Assembly (NCBI GenBank): GCA_947499975.1
Contig: CANMQE010000002.1
Location: 1-64,000 of the forward strand
Length of the DNA stretch: 64,000 bases
Origin: an uncultured Sphingomonadaceae bacterium
Lineage (GTDB): Bacteria; Pseudomonadota; Alphaproteobacteria; Sphingomonadales; Sphingomonadaceae
Direction: 5' to 3'
Each line of letters opens with the position of its first letter. Position 1 is the first letter of the stretch. The position numbers and the translations under genes were made by a program. A model generated the notes under the pieces. It had not been told where the DNA came from. It saw only the letters and a program-made list of their open reading frames with translations, and did no database searches. Of this stretch, positions 27,009 to 37,519 are shown piece by piece.

Positions 27009-27988
27009 CCGATCTATCCGTTCTCGACCTGGTTCCCGTGCGCGAAGGCAGCGGCGTTTCCGAGGCGATTGCCGAGGCCGGGAAGCTGGCAGTGGTTGCA
27101 GAAGAAGCAGGTTACAGGCGCTTCTGGGTGGCGGAGCACCACGCCAGCGAAGGCATCGCGGGCGGCCCCACCGCCATCGTGCTGAGCCATATCGGCCACG
27201 TTACCGGCAAGATCCGCATCGGCGCGGGCGGTATCATGCTGCCCAACCACAATCCTTTCGTGATCGCCGAACAGTTCGGCGCGCTGGATGCACTGTTTCC
27301 CGGCCGGATAGACCTTGGCCTTGGCCGCGCGCCTGGTTCTGCCCCCATCATCGGGCAGGCTTTACGCAAGGACTTGCGCAGCGCCTCCGAATATTTCCCG
27401 CAGGATGTTGTGGAACTGCGCGCGCTGTTTACCGGCGATGTGGATCTGCCCATCACCGCCACGCCGGGGCGCGGCGCAAAGGTGGAGATGTGGATGCTGG
27501 GCTCCAGCCTGTTCGGCGCGCAACTGGCCGCGCGGCTGGGCCTGCCCTATGCCTTTGCCAGCCATTTCGCGCCCACCCATCTGCACGAAGCGCTGCGCAT
27601 CTACCGGCAGGATTTCCGCCCGTCCGAAGCCTTGGAAAAGCCGCACGTGATGGCAGCGATGAGCGTGATGTGCGCCGAAACCGATGCAGAGGCGCAATTG
27701 CTGGCCAGCAGCCAGGAACAGGCCTTCGTCCGCCTGCGCAGCGGCGATCCGGGCAAGCTGCCGCCGCCGCTGCCCGATTACCGCGCCACGCTGCCGCCGC
27801 AGGCGCGCGCCATGCTGGAAGGCATGGATGTGGCGCGCGCCGTCGGCTCTCCTGCCACGGTGCGCGAATCCATCGGGCGCTTCGTGGACAAGACCCAGGC
27901 CGACGAGATCATCGTGTCGGGCGCAACGCACGACCCGGCGGCACGGCAGGAATCGCTGCGCCTGACGATGGACGCGCTGAACGCCTGA
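27005..27988 (+). CDS. LLM-class flavin-dependent oxidoreductase
   Basis: This 327-residue protein belongs to the luciferase-like monooxygenase family, the branch near the E. coli YhbW type. N-terminal LSVLDLVPVREG, RFWVAEHH, IAGGPTAIVLSHIG and RIGAGGIMLPNHNPFVIAEQ are typical, as is ALFPGRIDLGLGRAPG. It probably uses reduced FMN. The substrate is unknown. It overlaps the upstream hydrolase by 4 bases and is followed by a 160-base gap before gdhB. Confidence 0.9.
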   Translation: MTDLSVLDLVPVREGSGVSEAIAEAGKLAVVAEEAGYRRFWVAEHHASEGIAGGPTAIVLSHIGHVTGKIRIGAGGIMLPNHNPFVIAEQFGALDALFPGRIDLGLGRAPGSAPIIGQALRKDLRSASEYFPQDVVELRALFTGDVDLPITATPGRGAKVEMWMLGSSLFGAQLAARLGLPYAFASHFAPTHLHEALRIYRQDFRPSEALEKPHVMAAMSVMCAETDAEAQLLASSQEQAFVRLRSGDPGKLPPPLPDYRATLPPQARAMLEGMDVARAVGSPATVRESIGRFVDKTQADEIIVSGATHDPAARQESLRLTMDALNA

Positions 27989-28012
27989 CGCGCCCCCACC
28001 TCGCCTGAACAA

Positions 28013-28026
28013 GTTACCGATGTAAC
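28013..28026. promoter_or_regulatory. Short palindrome upstream of gdhB
   Basis: GTTAC-CGAT-GTAAC is a perfect 5-bp inverted repeat about 124 bases before the gdhB start. It could be an operator for gdhB. It is not the same motif as the TAAC-N4-GTTA pair found later in the window. Confidence 0.35.
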
Positions 28027-28149
28027 AATTTGCTGGCGCCCGATCATGCTGGGGGATAAAGGCGCACGGGAACTTCCGGCAGGGGACTTCGCTGGAAGAG
28101 GTGTCGCGGCCACTCCACTGGGTCGCCGCGCTAGAGGAGACGAGCAGAC

Positions 28150-31100
28150 ATGGCGAAATCTGGCAGCACGCCCGCGGCTTTCAAGGATCTTACCAAGGAA
28201 GAGCGGGGCTTTGCCGCCGTGCTGCAAGACCGGATCAGCGATTCCCTGCTGCCCGGTGAAAAGCTGCTGGACGGAGAGCGGCTGGACGAAGCCGCCGCCT
28301 TCATCGTGGAAGCCGCCCGCACGCGCGAGGATGGCAAGCCCGCGATCCTGATCCGTTCGGAAGCGGACGGGCGCCGCTACATGCGCATCGCCATCATCAA
28401 CAAGGACATGCCTTTCCTCGTCGATTCCATCGCTGCGGCCATGGCCGCGCGCGGCCTTGCCATCGATGTTCTCGTCCACCCGATCCTGCCCGTGCGCCGC
28501 CGCGAGGATGCGCTGGTGGATGTGCCGGAGGGTGACGCCACCGGTGAGAAGAAGGAAAGCTGGGTCTATATCGAGACCGCGCGCGTCGATGCAAAGGAGC
28601 GGCGCGAGCTGGAGGCCGAGCTGCGCGCCGCCATTCTGGACGTGCGCGCCACCGTGGCCGATTGGCCGAAGATGCGTGATGCGCTCGCCAGCGATGCCGA
28701 TCGCCTGCCCGATGCCGAAGGCGCTGCCCTGCTGCGCTGGCTGGCGGGCGGAATGCTGACGCAGCTTGGCCATGTTACCCGCACGCGCGATGGCAAGCAG
28801 ACCGACCAGTTCGGTATCTGCCGCCGCTCCACCCCCGATCTTCTGGCGGACGATGCGTTCGACAAGGCTTTTGCCTGGTTCGATGGTGACAAGAGCCACC
28901 AGGGCCGCGCGCCGCTGATCATCAAGGCCAATCGCCTGTCCAAGGTCCACCGCCGCGTGCCGCTGGACCTGTTCATCGTGCCGCTGATGGAAAAGGGCCG
29001 GGTCGAGGCACTCAGCGTCCATGCCGGTATCTGGACGAGCGCGGCACTGGTCGCCTCCCCCGACAGCGTGCCGGTGCTGCGCCAGCAGTTGAAGATCATC
29101 ATGGACCGGCTGGATTTCGAGCCCGGCAGCCACGATTACAAATCGCTCGTCCACGCTCTCACCGCGCTGCCGCACGATGTGATCATCAGTTTTTCCGATG
29201 ACGACATCACCCGCGTTGCCACCGCGATGATGGGGCTGGCCGATCGCCCGCGCCCGCGCGCCACGCTGGTCACCGCGCCGCTGGGCCGCCACGTGTTCGG
29301 CTTCGTGTGGCTGCCGCGCGACATGCTCTCCACCTCCGTGCGCCTGCAGGTGCAGGACATGCTGGAAAAGCAGACGGGTGCCACCACGCTCGACTGGAGC
29401 CTGATGGTGGAAGGCGGCAATCTGGCCCTGCTGCGCTACGTCATGGATTTCCGCGGCAAGCAAAGCCACGTGGATGTCGAGGCGGTGGATCACGCACTGG
29501 GCGAAATGCTGCGTGGATGGCAGGACGCGGTGGAAGACGCGCTGGCCACGAACGAGGAGCCAAGCCGCGCGGCAGCCCTTGCCGTGCGCTATGCCGAGAG
29601 CTTCCCCGCTTTTTATCGCAACGCCTACAGCCCCGCCGAAGCCGCCATGGACATCGCACGCCTGCGGCAACTGGCCGCCCATGCGGACGAGGTGGAGCGC
29701 GGCCGCGACGTGCGCCTCTATCACTCTCCCGCCGACGAAGACGATAGCCTGCGCCTGAAGGTGTATCAGCACCACGGCTCCCTGCCGCTGTCCGACGCCG
29801 TGCCCGCGCTGGAGAACTTCGGCTTCCGCGTGCTTTCCGAAATTCCTTCCCCGCTGCAGGGCGAAGACGCCGGCACCATCCACGATTTCACCCTCGGCCT
29901 GCCGACAGGCGTGATGCACGACGAATTGCTGGCGCGCTCCGGCGACATAGAGGTCGCCATTTCCAGCGTCCTGAACGCCCGCGCGGAAGACGACGTGTTC
30001 AATCGGCTGGTGGTGGTATCGGGCCTTCTGGCCAAGGAGGCCGACTGGCTGCGCGCCTTCTATCGCTATTTGCGCCAGGCCAATATCGCCTTCACCATCT
30101 ACACCGTGGTGGATGCGCTGGCAGCCGCGCCCAAGGTGACGCGCGCCCTGATCGATCTTTTCACTGCGCTGCACGATCCCGCCGCCAAGGGCGATCGCGA
30201 TGCGATCACCACCGCGCTGGACGACGAGATCCGCGCCGGTCTTGGCGAAGTGACCGCGATCAATGACGATCGCATCCTGCGCCTTTACTGGAGCACGCTG
30301 CGCGCAATCCTGCGCACCAACGCCTTTGCCCCTTCTGCGGAAGATGCGCTGGCCTTCAAGTTCGATTCGTCGCTGGTGCCGGGCCTGCCCAAGCCCGTGC
30401 CGTGGCGCGAGATCTTCGTCTATTCGCGCCGGGTGGAAGGCGTGCACCTGCGCGCTGGCCCCGTGGCGCGTGGCGGCATCCGCTGGTCGGACCGGCGCGA
30501 CGATTTCCGCACCGAAGTGCTGGGCCTGATGAAGGCGCAGAAGGTGAAGAACGCCGTGATCGTTCCCACTGGCGCGAAGGGCGGCTTCTATCCCAAGCGC
30601 CTGCCAAACCCGGCTGTTGACCGCGATGCGTGGTTCACGGAAGGCAAGGAAAGCTACAAGCTCTACATTCGCACCCTCCTTTCCATCACGGACGATTACG
30701 AGGGCGACACGGTGGTGCATCCGCAGGACGTGGTGATCCACGATGGCGACGATCCGTATTTCGTGGTGGCCGCCGACAAGGGCACGGCCACTTTCTCCGA
30801 CACCGCCAATGCCATCGCGATGGAGCAGGATTTCTGGCTGGGCGACGCCTTCGCCAGCGGTGGCTCCAACGGGTATGATCACAAGGAAATGGGCATCACC
30901 GCGCGCGGCGCGTGGATTTCTGTGCAGCGCCACTTCCTGGAAATGGGCGTGGACGTGCAGAGCGACCCCGTGCGCGTGGTGGGCTGCGGCGACATGTCGG
31001 GCGACGTGTTCGGCAACGGCATGCTGCTGTCCAAGTCCATCAAGCTGATCGCCGCTTTCGACCACCGGCATATCTTCATCGATCCCGATCCCGATCCGGC

Positions 31101-32880
31101 CGCCAGCTTCAAGGAGCGCAAGCGCCTGTTCGGCCTGCCGCGTTCGAGCTGGGAAGATTATGACGAGAAACTGATCTCGCGCGGCGGCGGCGTTTTTGCG
31201 CGCACGATGAAGCGTATCGAGCTTTCGAAAGCGGCCATGGCCGCGCTGGGACTGGACGAGGAAGACATCAAGGAAGGCGGGATCGATCCCGACAGCCTGA
31301 TTGCCGCCATTCTCAAAAGCCCGAACGACCTCATCTGGTTCGGCGGGATCGGCACTTATGTAAAATCGTCGGACGAGAGCCATGCCGAAGTTGGCGACCC
31401 CGCGAACGACGGGCTGCGCGTCAACGGCGAAGACCTGCGCGCCAAGGTTATCGGCGAAGGTGCGAACCTTGGCGTGACCCAGGCGGGCCGCGTGGAATTC
31501 GCGCTGAACGGCGGGCGCATCAACACCGATTTCATCGACAACTCGGCGGGCGTCGACTGTTCCGATAACGAGGTGAACATCAAGATCGCGCTGGCAGCAG
31601 CGCGGCAGGCCGGCAGGCTCTCGGAAGAGCGGCGCAATGCCCTGCTGAAGGACATGACCGAGGAAGTGGCCGCGCTGGTGCTGGAAGACAATCGCCTGCA
31701 GGCCCTTGCGCTTTCCATCGCCGAGCAGGGCGGCAGCCGCACGGTGGGCGCGCAGGCGCGCCTGATCGAAACGCTGGAGGAACTGGGCGGGCTGGACCGC
31801 GACAACGAAGGCCTTGGCGATGCCGAGGATCTGAAGCGCCGCGCCGGAGACGAGCGCGGGCTGACGCGGCCCGAGCTTGCCGTGCTGCTGTCCCATTCCA
31901 AGCTGGTGCTGCAGGACGCGGTAGAGGCCAGCCCGTTGGCGAGCGACGATGCTGCCGATCCGCTGGTGCTGGGTGATTTCCCGCCGCAGATGCAGGAGAA
32001 TTTCCGCACCCAGGTGCTGGACCATCGCCTGCGCAACGAGATCGTGGGAACGGTGGTGGCCAATCGCACCGTCAATCGCATGGGCATGCTGCACCCCTTC
32101 GAGCTTGCCGAGGAAGAGGGCGTGGGGCTGGACACGATTGGCCGCGGTTTCGTGGCGGCCAGCAAGCTGCTGGGCATGGAAGAGATCTGGGACGCGCTGG
32201 ACACCGCCAAGATGCCCGAAAGCGCGCGCCTGATGCTGTTCGATCAGGCGGCGCTGGCACTTCGCGGCCATATCGCAGACCTGCTGCGCGCGGGCGGCGG
32301 CACCATTTCGCCCTCGCAATTGTGCGAGGAAATCGGCGATACCGTGCACGATCTGACCGAGAAGGTGGACAACCTCCTGGGTGACGAGGCACGGGCACAT
32401 GTGGAAGGCATCGCCTCGCGCATGGTAGAAAAGGGCGCGCCTGAAAAGCTGGCCGAGATCGTTGCCCGCCTGTTTGCCATCGACGGTGCAATCGGCATCG
32501 CGCGCCTTGCCAGCGAAACGGGCGTGGAGACAACCGAACTTGCCAATGCGTTCATCAGGCTCGGCACCTTGCTGGGCATCGACTGGGCGCAGTCGCGCGC
32601 TGCCATCATGTCGCCATCGGACCCGTGGGAGCGTTTGCTGGTGGCGGGCCTCGCTCGCGATTTCCAGGCGATGCGGTTCGAATTCCTGCGTGGGCTTTCT
32701 CGCAAGCGAGGCAAGTCCGCGCCCGATCCCATGGCCGCGATCAACGAATGGGCGGAGGCGAACGAGGCCCCGGTGCATCAATTCCGCCGCATGATCGCCC
32801 GCGCGCAGGGCGCAACGCCCGTGGCACCGGCCATGCTTGCGCAAATCGCCAGCCAGGCGCGCAACCTGCTGCAGGGCTGA
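28150..32880 (+). CDS. gdhB: NAD-specific glutamate dehydrogenase, large type
   Basis: This 1576-residue protein is the large (about 180 kDa) NAD-glutamate dehydrogenase known from Pseudomonas, Caulobacter and relatives. It converts glutamate to 2-oxoglutarate and ammonia, mainly for catabolism. The N-terminal half contains ACT-like regulatory segments (KPAILIRSEADGRRYMRIAI, NKDMPFLVDSIAAAMAARGL). The catalytic half has RGGIRWSDRRDDFRTEVLGL and MKAQKVKNAVIVPTGAKGG near residues 775-815, and NAD-binding VGCGDMSGDVFGNGMLLS. Length is normal. The start has GAGGAGA 10 bases upstream. The frame opposite to it is open for a long way, but only as a codon-bias shadow. Confidence 0.97.
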   Translation: MAKSGSTPAAFKDLTKEERGFAAVLQDRISDSLLPGEKLLDGERLDEAAAFIVEAARTREDGKPAILIRSEADGRRYMRIAIINKDMPFLVDSIAAAMAARGLAIDVLVHPILPVRRREDALVDVPEGDATGEKKESWVYIETARVDAKERRELEAELRAAILDVRATVADWPKMRDALASDADRLPDAEGAALLRWLAGGMLTQLGHVTRTRDGKQTDQFGICRRSTPDLLADDAFDKAFAWFDGDKSHQGRAPLIIKANRLSKVHRRVPLDLFIVPLMEKGRVEALSVHAGIWTSAALVASPDSVPVLRQQLKIIMDRLDFEPGSHDYKSLVHALTALPHDVIISFSDDDITRVATAMMGLADRPRPRATLVTAPLGRHVFGFVWLPRDMLSTSVRLQVQDMLEKQTGATTLDWSLMVEGGNLALLRYVMDFRGKQSHVDVEAVDHALGEMLRGWQDAVEDALATNEEPSRAAALAVRYAESFPAFYRNAYSPAEAAMDIARLRQLAAHADEVERGRDVRLYHSPADEDDSLRLKVYQHHGSLPLSDAVPALENFGFRVLSEIPSPLQGEDAGTIHDFTLGLPTGVMHDELLARSGDIEVAISSVLNARAEDDVFNRLVVVSGLLAKEADWLRAFYRYLRQANIAFTIYTVVDALAAAPKVTRALIDLFTALHDPAAKGDRDAITTALDDEIRAGLGEVTAINDDRILRLYWSTLRAILRTNAFAPSAEDALAFKFDSSLVPGLPKPVPWREIFVYSRRVEGVHLRAGPVARGGIRWSDRRDDFRTEVLGLMKAQKVKNAVIVPTGAKGGFYPKRLPNPAVDRDAWFTEGKESYKLYIRTLLSITDDYEGDTVVHPQDVVIHDGDDPYFVVAADKGTATFSDTANAIAMEQDFWLGDAFASGGSNGYDHKEMGITARGAWISVQRHFLEMGVDVQSDPVRVVGCGDMSGDVFGNGMLLSKSIKLIAAFDHRHIFIDPDPDPAASFKERKRLFGLPRSSWEDYDEKLISRGGGVFARTMKRIELSKAAMAALGLDEEDIKEGGIDPDSLIAAILKSPNDLIWFGGIGTYVKSSDESHAEVGDPANDGLRVNGEDLRAKVIGEGANLGVTQAGRVEFALNGGRINTDFIDNSAGVDCSDNEVNIKIALAAARQAGRLSEERRNALLKDMTEEVAALVLEDNRLQALALSIAEQGGSRTVGAQARLIETLEELGGLDRDNEGLGDAEDLKRRAGDERGLTRPELAVLLSHSKLVLQDAVEASPLASDDAADPLVLGDFPPQMQENFRTQVLDHRLRNEIVGTVVANRTVNRMGMLHPFELAEEEGVGLDTIGRGFVAASKLLGMEEIWDALDTAKMPESARLMLFDQAALALRGHIADLLRAGGGTISPSQLCEEIGDTVHDLTEKVDNLLGDEARAHVEGIASRMVEKGAPEKLAEIVARLFAIDGAIGIARLASETGVETTELANAFIRLGTLLGIDWAQSRAAIMSPSDPWERLLVAGLARDFQAMRFEFLRGLSRKRGKSAPDPMAAINEWAEANEAPVHQFRRMIARAQGATPVAPAMLAQIASQARNLLQG

Positions 32881-32940
32881 CGCCCCGTGGCAGGGCGCTG
32901 CTCTTGACGCGTCAGGTGTTTGTGTCCCATCGAGCGGGGC

Positions 32941-34164
32941 ATGAACCAATATGACGTAGTGATCGTAGGCTCGGGGCATGGCGGCGCGCAGGCGGGTATT
33001 GCCCTCAGGCAGAACGGGTTCGAAGGTTCGATCCAGATTATCGGACGCGATCCCAAGCCGCCCTACGAACGCCCGCCTCTGTCCAAGGAATACCTGGCGG
33101 GGGAGAAGCCGTTCGAGCGGATCATGATCCGCCCGCTGCAATTCTGGGCGGACAAGGATATCGGCCTGACGCTAGGCGAAACCGTTTCGCGAATCGATCC
33201 GCAAGCAAGGGAAGTGCAGCTCGCTTCCGGCGAACGCGTGGGATACGGCCGACTGATATGGTCCGCCGGCGGTGATGCCCGCCGCCTGTCCTGCCCCGGC
33301 TCTCACCTCGACGGCGTTCATGCCGTGCGCGATCAGCGCGATGTGGAACGCCTGATGGAAGACCTTGAAGGCGGGGCAAAGAAGTTTGTTGTGATCGGCG
33401 GCGGCTATATCGGACTGGAGGCAGCAGCCGTGCTGCGCAAGCTGGGCTGCGAAGTCACGCTGCTGGAAACGATGGACCGCGTGCTTTCACGCGTGGCGGG
33501 CGAAGACCTTTCCACCTTCTTTGCCGAGGAACACCGCCGCCACGGTGTGGATGTGCGGCTGGGCTGCTCGATCGAGCGGCTGGAGGGCGAGGAGCGCGTG
33601 ACCGGCGTGACCCTGGCGGATGGCGAGACAATCGCCTGTGACGCGGTGGTGGCCGGCATCGGCATCGTGCCTTCTGTCGGCCCGCTGATCGCGGCAGGCG
33701 CGGCCGGCGCGAACGGGGTGGACGTAAGCGACATCTGCCATACCAGCCTGGAGAAGGTGTATGCCATCGGCGACTGCGCGGCGCATGCCAATCGCTACGC
33801 CAACGGGGCCGTGGTCAGGCTGGAAAGCGTGCAGAACGCGCACGACATGGCCACCACCGTGGCCAAGGCGATCTGCGGCGATCCCCAGCCATACGACGCG
33901 ATGCCATGGTTCTGGTCCAACCAGTACGATCTGAAATTGCAGACTGCCGGTCTCAGCATGGATCACGATACCACCGTGCTGCGCGGTGATCCTGCCGAAC
34001 GCAGCTTCTCCGTCATCTACCTGCGCGACGGGGTGGTGATCGCGGTGGACGCGGTGAACCGCACGAAGGATTACGTGCAGGGCGGCAGGCTGGTGAAACG
34101 GCAGGCGGAGGTCGATCCCGAAACATTGATGGACACCGAAATCCCGCTCAAGGAGATGGGCTGA
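32941..34164 (+). CDS. FAD-dependent ferredoxin-reductase type oxidoreductase
   Basis: This 407-residue protein matches the putidaredoxin/rhodocoxin reductase family. The FAD loop is [20 protein letters not shown]; further motifs are [16 protein letters not shown], the NAD loop [20 protein letters not shown] and [17 protein letters not shown]. The C-terminal domain ends [19 protein letters not shown], also typical. The normal role is to pass electrons from NADH to a 2Fe-2S ferredoxin serving an oxygenase or P450. No ferredoxin or P450 is adjacent. The start at 32941 gives the canonical N-terminus. Its end overlaps the convergent queG end by 17 bases. Confidence 0.92.
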   Translation: MNQYDVVIVGSGHGGAQAGIALRQNGFEGSIQIIGRDPKPPYERPPLSKEYLAGEKPFERIMIRPLQFWADKDIGLTLGETVSRIDPQAREVQLASGERVGYGRLIWSAGGDARRLSCPGSHLDGVHAVRDQRDVERLMEDLEGGAKKFVVIGGGYIGLEAAAVLRKLGCEVTLLETMDRVLSRVAGEDLSTFFAEEHRRHGVDVRLGCSIERLEGEERVTGVTLADGETIACDAVVAGIGIVPSVGPLIAAGAAGANGVDVSDICHTSLEKVYAIGDCAAHANRYANGAVVRLESVQNAHDMATTVAKAICGDPQPYDAMPWFWSNQYDLKLQTAGLSMDHDTTVLRGDPAERSFSVIYLRDGVVIAVDAVNRTKDYVQGGRLVKRQAEVDPETLMDTEIPLKEMG

Positions 34165-35224
34165 GCTTTTCCAGCGCCCATCGCGCTGCCTCTGCCACCA
34201 CCGGATCGGCATCCTGCTGCAACGCCTCCACCTGCGGGCGGAGCGTGGGCTTGCCACTGTTGCCCGCCGCGATCAGGCAATTGCGCACGAAGCGATTGCG
34301 TCCCACGCGCTTTATGGGAGAGCCGGAGAACTTCGCCCGGAACGCGGCATCGTCCAGCGCCAGCAATTCGCCGAGATCGGGATCGGCGAGATCCTCGCGC
34401 GGGGCCAGCTTTGTATGGCGTGCGGCGGTGTCGGCAAACTTGTTCCACGGGCACACCGCCAAGCAATCGTCGCAGCCATAGATGCGATTGCCGATGGCTT
34501 CGCGAAATTCCTCAGGGATCGGGCCCTTGTGCTCTATCGTAAGATAGGAGATGCAGCGCCGCGCATCTAACCTGTATGGTGCAGGAAAAGCATTGGTGGG
34601 GCATGCATCCTGACAGGCCCGGCACGATCCGCAGCGATCATCATGCGCGCCGTCCGGTTCCAGCGCCAATGTCGTGTAGATAGCGCCGAGGAACAGCCAG
34701 CTGCCGTGTTCGCGGCTGACCAGATTGGTGTGCTTGCCCTGCCAGCCGATGCCAGAGGCCTCTCCCAATGGCTTTTCCATTACCGGCGCGGTGTCGACGA
34801 AGACCTTCAGCTGCGTTTCGGGCCGCTGTTCCACCAGCCAGCGCGCCAGCGCCTTCAGCGCCTTTTTTACCACATCGTGATAGTCGCGTCCCTGCGCGTA
34901 GACGGAGATCGCCGCTTCCCGGTCCACCACGCCCGGCTCCCGCGGGTTGCGATCCGGGGCATAACTCATGCCCAGCGCGATCACGCTGCCTGCCTCCGGC
35001 CACATGCTTTGCGGCCCCTGCCGCACATCGGCGCGGTCTGCCATCCAGCCCATGTCACCGTGATATCCGGCATCCAGCCACTCGCGCAGCCGCTCTGCCC
35101 GCAGCGGATCGTCTTGCGCAGGGGCGATGCCCACCGCCACGAAGCCCAGCTCGCGCGCCTTCGCCTTCAGCGCATTCTCAAGGGAAGGGGTTGTAGCGGT
35201 TTTAACCATAAAGCGAGTTACCAT
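34148..35224 (-). CDS. queG: Epoxyqueuosine reductase
   Basis: This 358-residue iron-sulfur protein reduces epoxyqueuosine to queuosine in tRNA. Two 4Fe-4S clusters are visible: [16 protein letters not shown] and [13 protein letters not shown]. The N-terminal part ([18 protein letters not shown]) and the C-terminal HEAT-like tail ([20 protein letters not shown]) are as in QueG. The first ATG (35224) has GAGGA at good spacing; an ATG 15 bases further in is also possible. The gene ends inside the tail of the convergent reductase gene. Confidence 0.96.
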   Translation of the reverse strand: MVTRFMVKTATTPSLENALKAKARELGFVAVGIAPAQDDPLRAERLREWLDAGYHGDMGWMADRADVRQGPQSMWPEAGSVIALGMSYAPDRNPREPGVVDREAAISVYAQGRDYHDVVKKALKALARWLVEQRPETQLKVFVDTAPVMEKPLGEASGIGWQGKHTNLVSREHGSWLFLGAIYTTLALEPDGAHDDRCGSCRACQDACPTNAFPAPYRLDARRCISYLTIEHKGPIPEEFREAIGNRIYGCDDCLAVCPWNKFADTAARHTKLAPREDLADPDLGELLALDDAAFRAKFSGSPIKRVGRNRFVRNCLIAAGNSGKPTLRPQVEALQQDADPVVAEAARWALEKLSPSP

Positions 35225-35254
35225 CGTTCATTCCTCGGCATTAGCTGATAGACC

Positions 35255-36250
35255 ATGGACATGGCGACCAATTTGGATCCTTCTCCCCCACCGGCCCGGG
35301 AAGCGGACATTGTCCGCAAACCGGCGATCGAGGCGCGCGGCCTCGTAAAACGGTTCGACGGCACACTGGCGGTGGACGGGGTGGATATCTGCGTGCCCGA
35401 GGGTGCGATCTACGGCATCCTGGGCCCCAATGGCGCGGGCAAGACAACCACGCTGCGCATGTTGCTGGGCATCATCGATCCCGATGAAGGCAGCCGGCGG
35501 GTGCTGGGTGCCGACAATCCGCAGCACGTTGCCCGCCGCATCGGATACCTGCCGGAGGAGCGCGGCCTTTACCCTTCCATGAAGGCTTACGAGGCGATCG
35601 GTTTCATGGGCGCATTGCGCGGCCTGCCGCTGGACGAGGGGCGAAAGCGTGGCAGGGCGCTGATGGAGGAGCACGGCCTGGGCCACGCGGTGGACAGGCA
35701 GATCCGCCAGCTATCGAAAGGCATGGCGCAAACCGTGCAATTGCTGGGCACGCTGGTGCACGAGCCGAAGCTGGTGGTGTTCGACGAGCCTTTCAGCGGC
35801 CTCGACGCGATCAACCAGGGCAAGCTGGAAGGCCTGATCCGCGGCCTTGCCGACAAGGGGACAACGGTGATCTTCTCCACCCATGTCATCGCCCATGCCG
35901 AAAGGCTGTGCGAAAGCATCGCCATCATCGCAGGCGGCAAGGTGCCCTATGCCGGCAGCGTGGAAGAGGCGCGCGACCGTATTCCAGCACAAGTGCGGCT
36001 GGAAACCCGCAATGCCGAAGGGCCATGGCGCGCCGCGCTGCCCGGCGATGCACGGCGCAACGGTGCGTTCTGGGACTTTGCCCTGCCCGAATCGGGTGTG
36101 GAGCCATTGCTGAAGGCGCTGGTGGAAGGGGAGGCAGGCATCCAGTCGCTCTCCATCGAGCGGGCCGGACTGCACGATGCCTTCGTCGCCATCGCCGGTG
36201 AAGCCGCCGCGCGCGACATGGTGACGCAGGCCGCAGGAGATGAGGCATGA
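35255..36250 (+). CDS. ABC transporter ATP-binding protein, Nat type
   Basis: This 331-residue ATPase has Walker A LGPNGAGKTTTLRMLLG, the signature IRQLSKGMAQTVQLLGTLVH and Walker B KLVVFDEPFSGLD. It has a C-terminal extension (from about residue 240) typical of the NatA/DUF4162 exporters. The partner permease gene overlaps its stop by 4 bases. Together they resemble the sodium or drug exporter type; the substrate is unknown. It is divergent from queG with only about 30 bases between the starts, so the promoters overlap. Confidence 0.92.
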   Translation: MDMATNLDPSPPPAREADIVRKPAIEARGLVKRFDGTLAVDGVDICVPEGAIYGILGPNGAGKTTTLRMLLGIIDPDEGSRRVLGADNPQHVARRIGYLPEERGLYPSMKAYEAIGFMGALRGLPLDEGRKRGRALMEEHGLGHAVDRQIRQLSKGMAQTVQLLGTLVHEPKLVVFDEPFSGLDAINQGKLEGLIRGLADKGTTVIFSTHVIAHAERLCESIAIIAGGKVPYAGSVEEARDRIPAQVRLETRNAEGPWRAALPGDARRNGAFWDFALPESGVEPLLKALVEGEAGIQSLSIERAGLHDAFVAIAGEAAARDMVTQAAGDEA

Positions 36251-37509
36251 GCGTGGACCGGAGCGGCAGGCTTTCCATGTGGCGCGCCGCCTTCGTGGTG
36301 GCGCGGCGCGATTTCACCGCCATCCTGTTCAGCCGTGCGTTCATCTTCTTCCTGCTTGGCCCGCTCTTCCCCGTGCTGGTGATGGGACTGGCGGGCGGCG
36401 TGGGCGCGCAGGTGCAATCAGAGGCTTCCACCGCCGATGTGGGCATCGCGATGGAAGCCGCCGATACCGATGCCATGCTGGAGGCGCGACGGGAAATGCG
36501 GGAGCTTATCGGCCCCTCCGTGCCCCGCATGGTTGAGCTTGAGCGCCTGTCTCCCGGCGAGGATTTCGACGCCGTCACCTATCTCGAGGAACGCGAAGGC
36601 AGCCTTGCCGCCATCGTGACGGGAACCCCGCAGAATCCCACGCTCACCGCCACGGCCAATCGCCTCGGCCGATGGGAAGGGATGGTGGCGCTGGTGGCCG
36701 CCCATGCCGCCGATCCCGGCGCGCAGACCTATCCTGCCGTCAGCACCACGCTGGTGGAAACCAGTGGGGCGTCCGAAAATTCCGGCCGCCTGCGCACCGC
36801 CCAGGGCGGGCAATTGCTGCTCTTCTTGCTGATCATGCTGCTGGCCAGCATGGTGCTGTCCAACCTGGTGGAAGAGAAAGGCAACAAGATCATCGAAGTC
36901 CTGGCCGCCGCCATTCCCATGGATGCGGTATTCCTGGGCAAGCTGTTCGCCATGCTCGGCATATCGGTGGTGGGCATCGCGCTGTGGGGCTCTGCCGGTT
37001 TCGCGCTGCTTACAGCGGCGGGCATATCGCTGTCGGATTATGCCAATCCCGGCGTGGGCTGGCCGATGTTCTTCCTGTTGTTCGCCGCTTATTTCGCCAT
37101 GGGATACCTGCTGCTGGGGTCCATCTTCCTGGCCGTGGGATCGCTGGCGGCGACCGTGCGCGAGGTGCAGACGCTGTCCATGCCTGCCACCATGTTCCAG
37201 ATACTGGTGTTCTTCTTCGCCAGCCTGGCGGTGACGGATCGCGGCGGATGGATCGAATACACGGCCATCATCTTCCCGCTTTCCTCGCCTTTTGCGATGG
37301 TGGCCCGCGCGGCGATGGACGATTCGCTATGGCCGCATGTGCTGGCATTGGCATGGCAGGGTCTGTGCGTGGCGGTGTTCGTGAAGGCGGGCGCCAGCCT
37401 TTTCCGCAAGCGAGTGATGAAATCCGGCCCCCGCGCGCCCGGCAGGAAACGCCCGCTGGCAAAGCTGCTGGGAGCCGTGTTCAGGAACGGTTCGACTCCA
37501 CCTGCATAG
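36247..37509 (+). CDS. ABC-2 type permease, NatB-like
   Basis: This 420-residue membrane protein has an N-terminal helix, a periplasmic domain of about 180 residues and then about five helices (for instance LLLFLLIMLLASMVLSNLVE and MLGISVVGIALWGSAGFALL). EEKGNKIIEVLAAAIP is a strong signature of the ABC-2/NatB family. It is translationally coupled to the ATPase. It is followed at 10 bases by the MsrB gene, which may be read from the same transcript. Export of ions or small hydrophobic molecules is likely. Confidence 0.9.
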   Translation: MSVDRSGRLSMWRAAFVVARRDFTAILFSRAFIFFLLGPLFPVLVMGLAGGVGAQVQSEASTADVGIAMEAADTDAMLEARREMRELIGPSVPRMVELERLSPGEDFDAVTYLEEREGSLAAIVTGTPQNPTLTATANRLGRWEGMVALVAAHAADPGAQTYPAVSTTLVETSGASENSGRLRTAQGGQLLLFLLIMLLASMVLSNLVEEKGNKIIEVLAAAIPMDAVFLGKLFAMLGISVVGIALWGSAGFALLTAAGISLSDYANPGVGWPMFFLLFAAYFAMGYLLLGSIFLAVGSLAATVREVQTLSMPATMFQILVFFFASLAVTDRGGWIEYTAIIFPLSSPFAMVARAAMDDSLWPHVLALAWQGLCVAVFVKAGASLFRKRVMKSGPRAPGRKRPLAKLLGAVFRNGSTPPA

Positions 37510-37519
37510 AATATACGTC

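Noticed and set aside
27778..33141. A very long open frame (about 1787 codons) antisense to gdhB
   Set aside because: It lies opposite a clear gdhB and has a composition typical of the complementary frame of GC-rich genes (rich in H, R, G, A). No domain is recognisable and it runs over the neighbouring genes.
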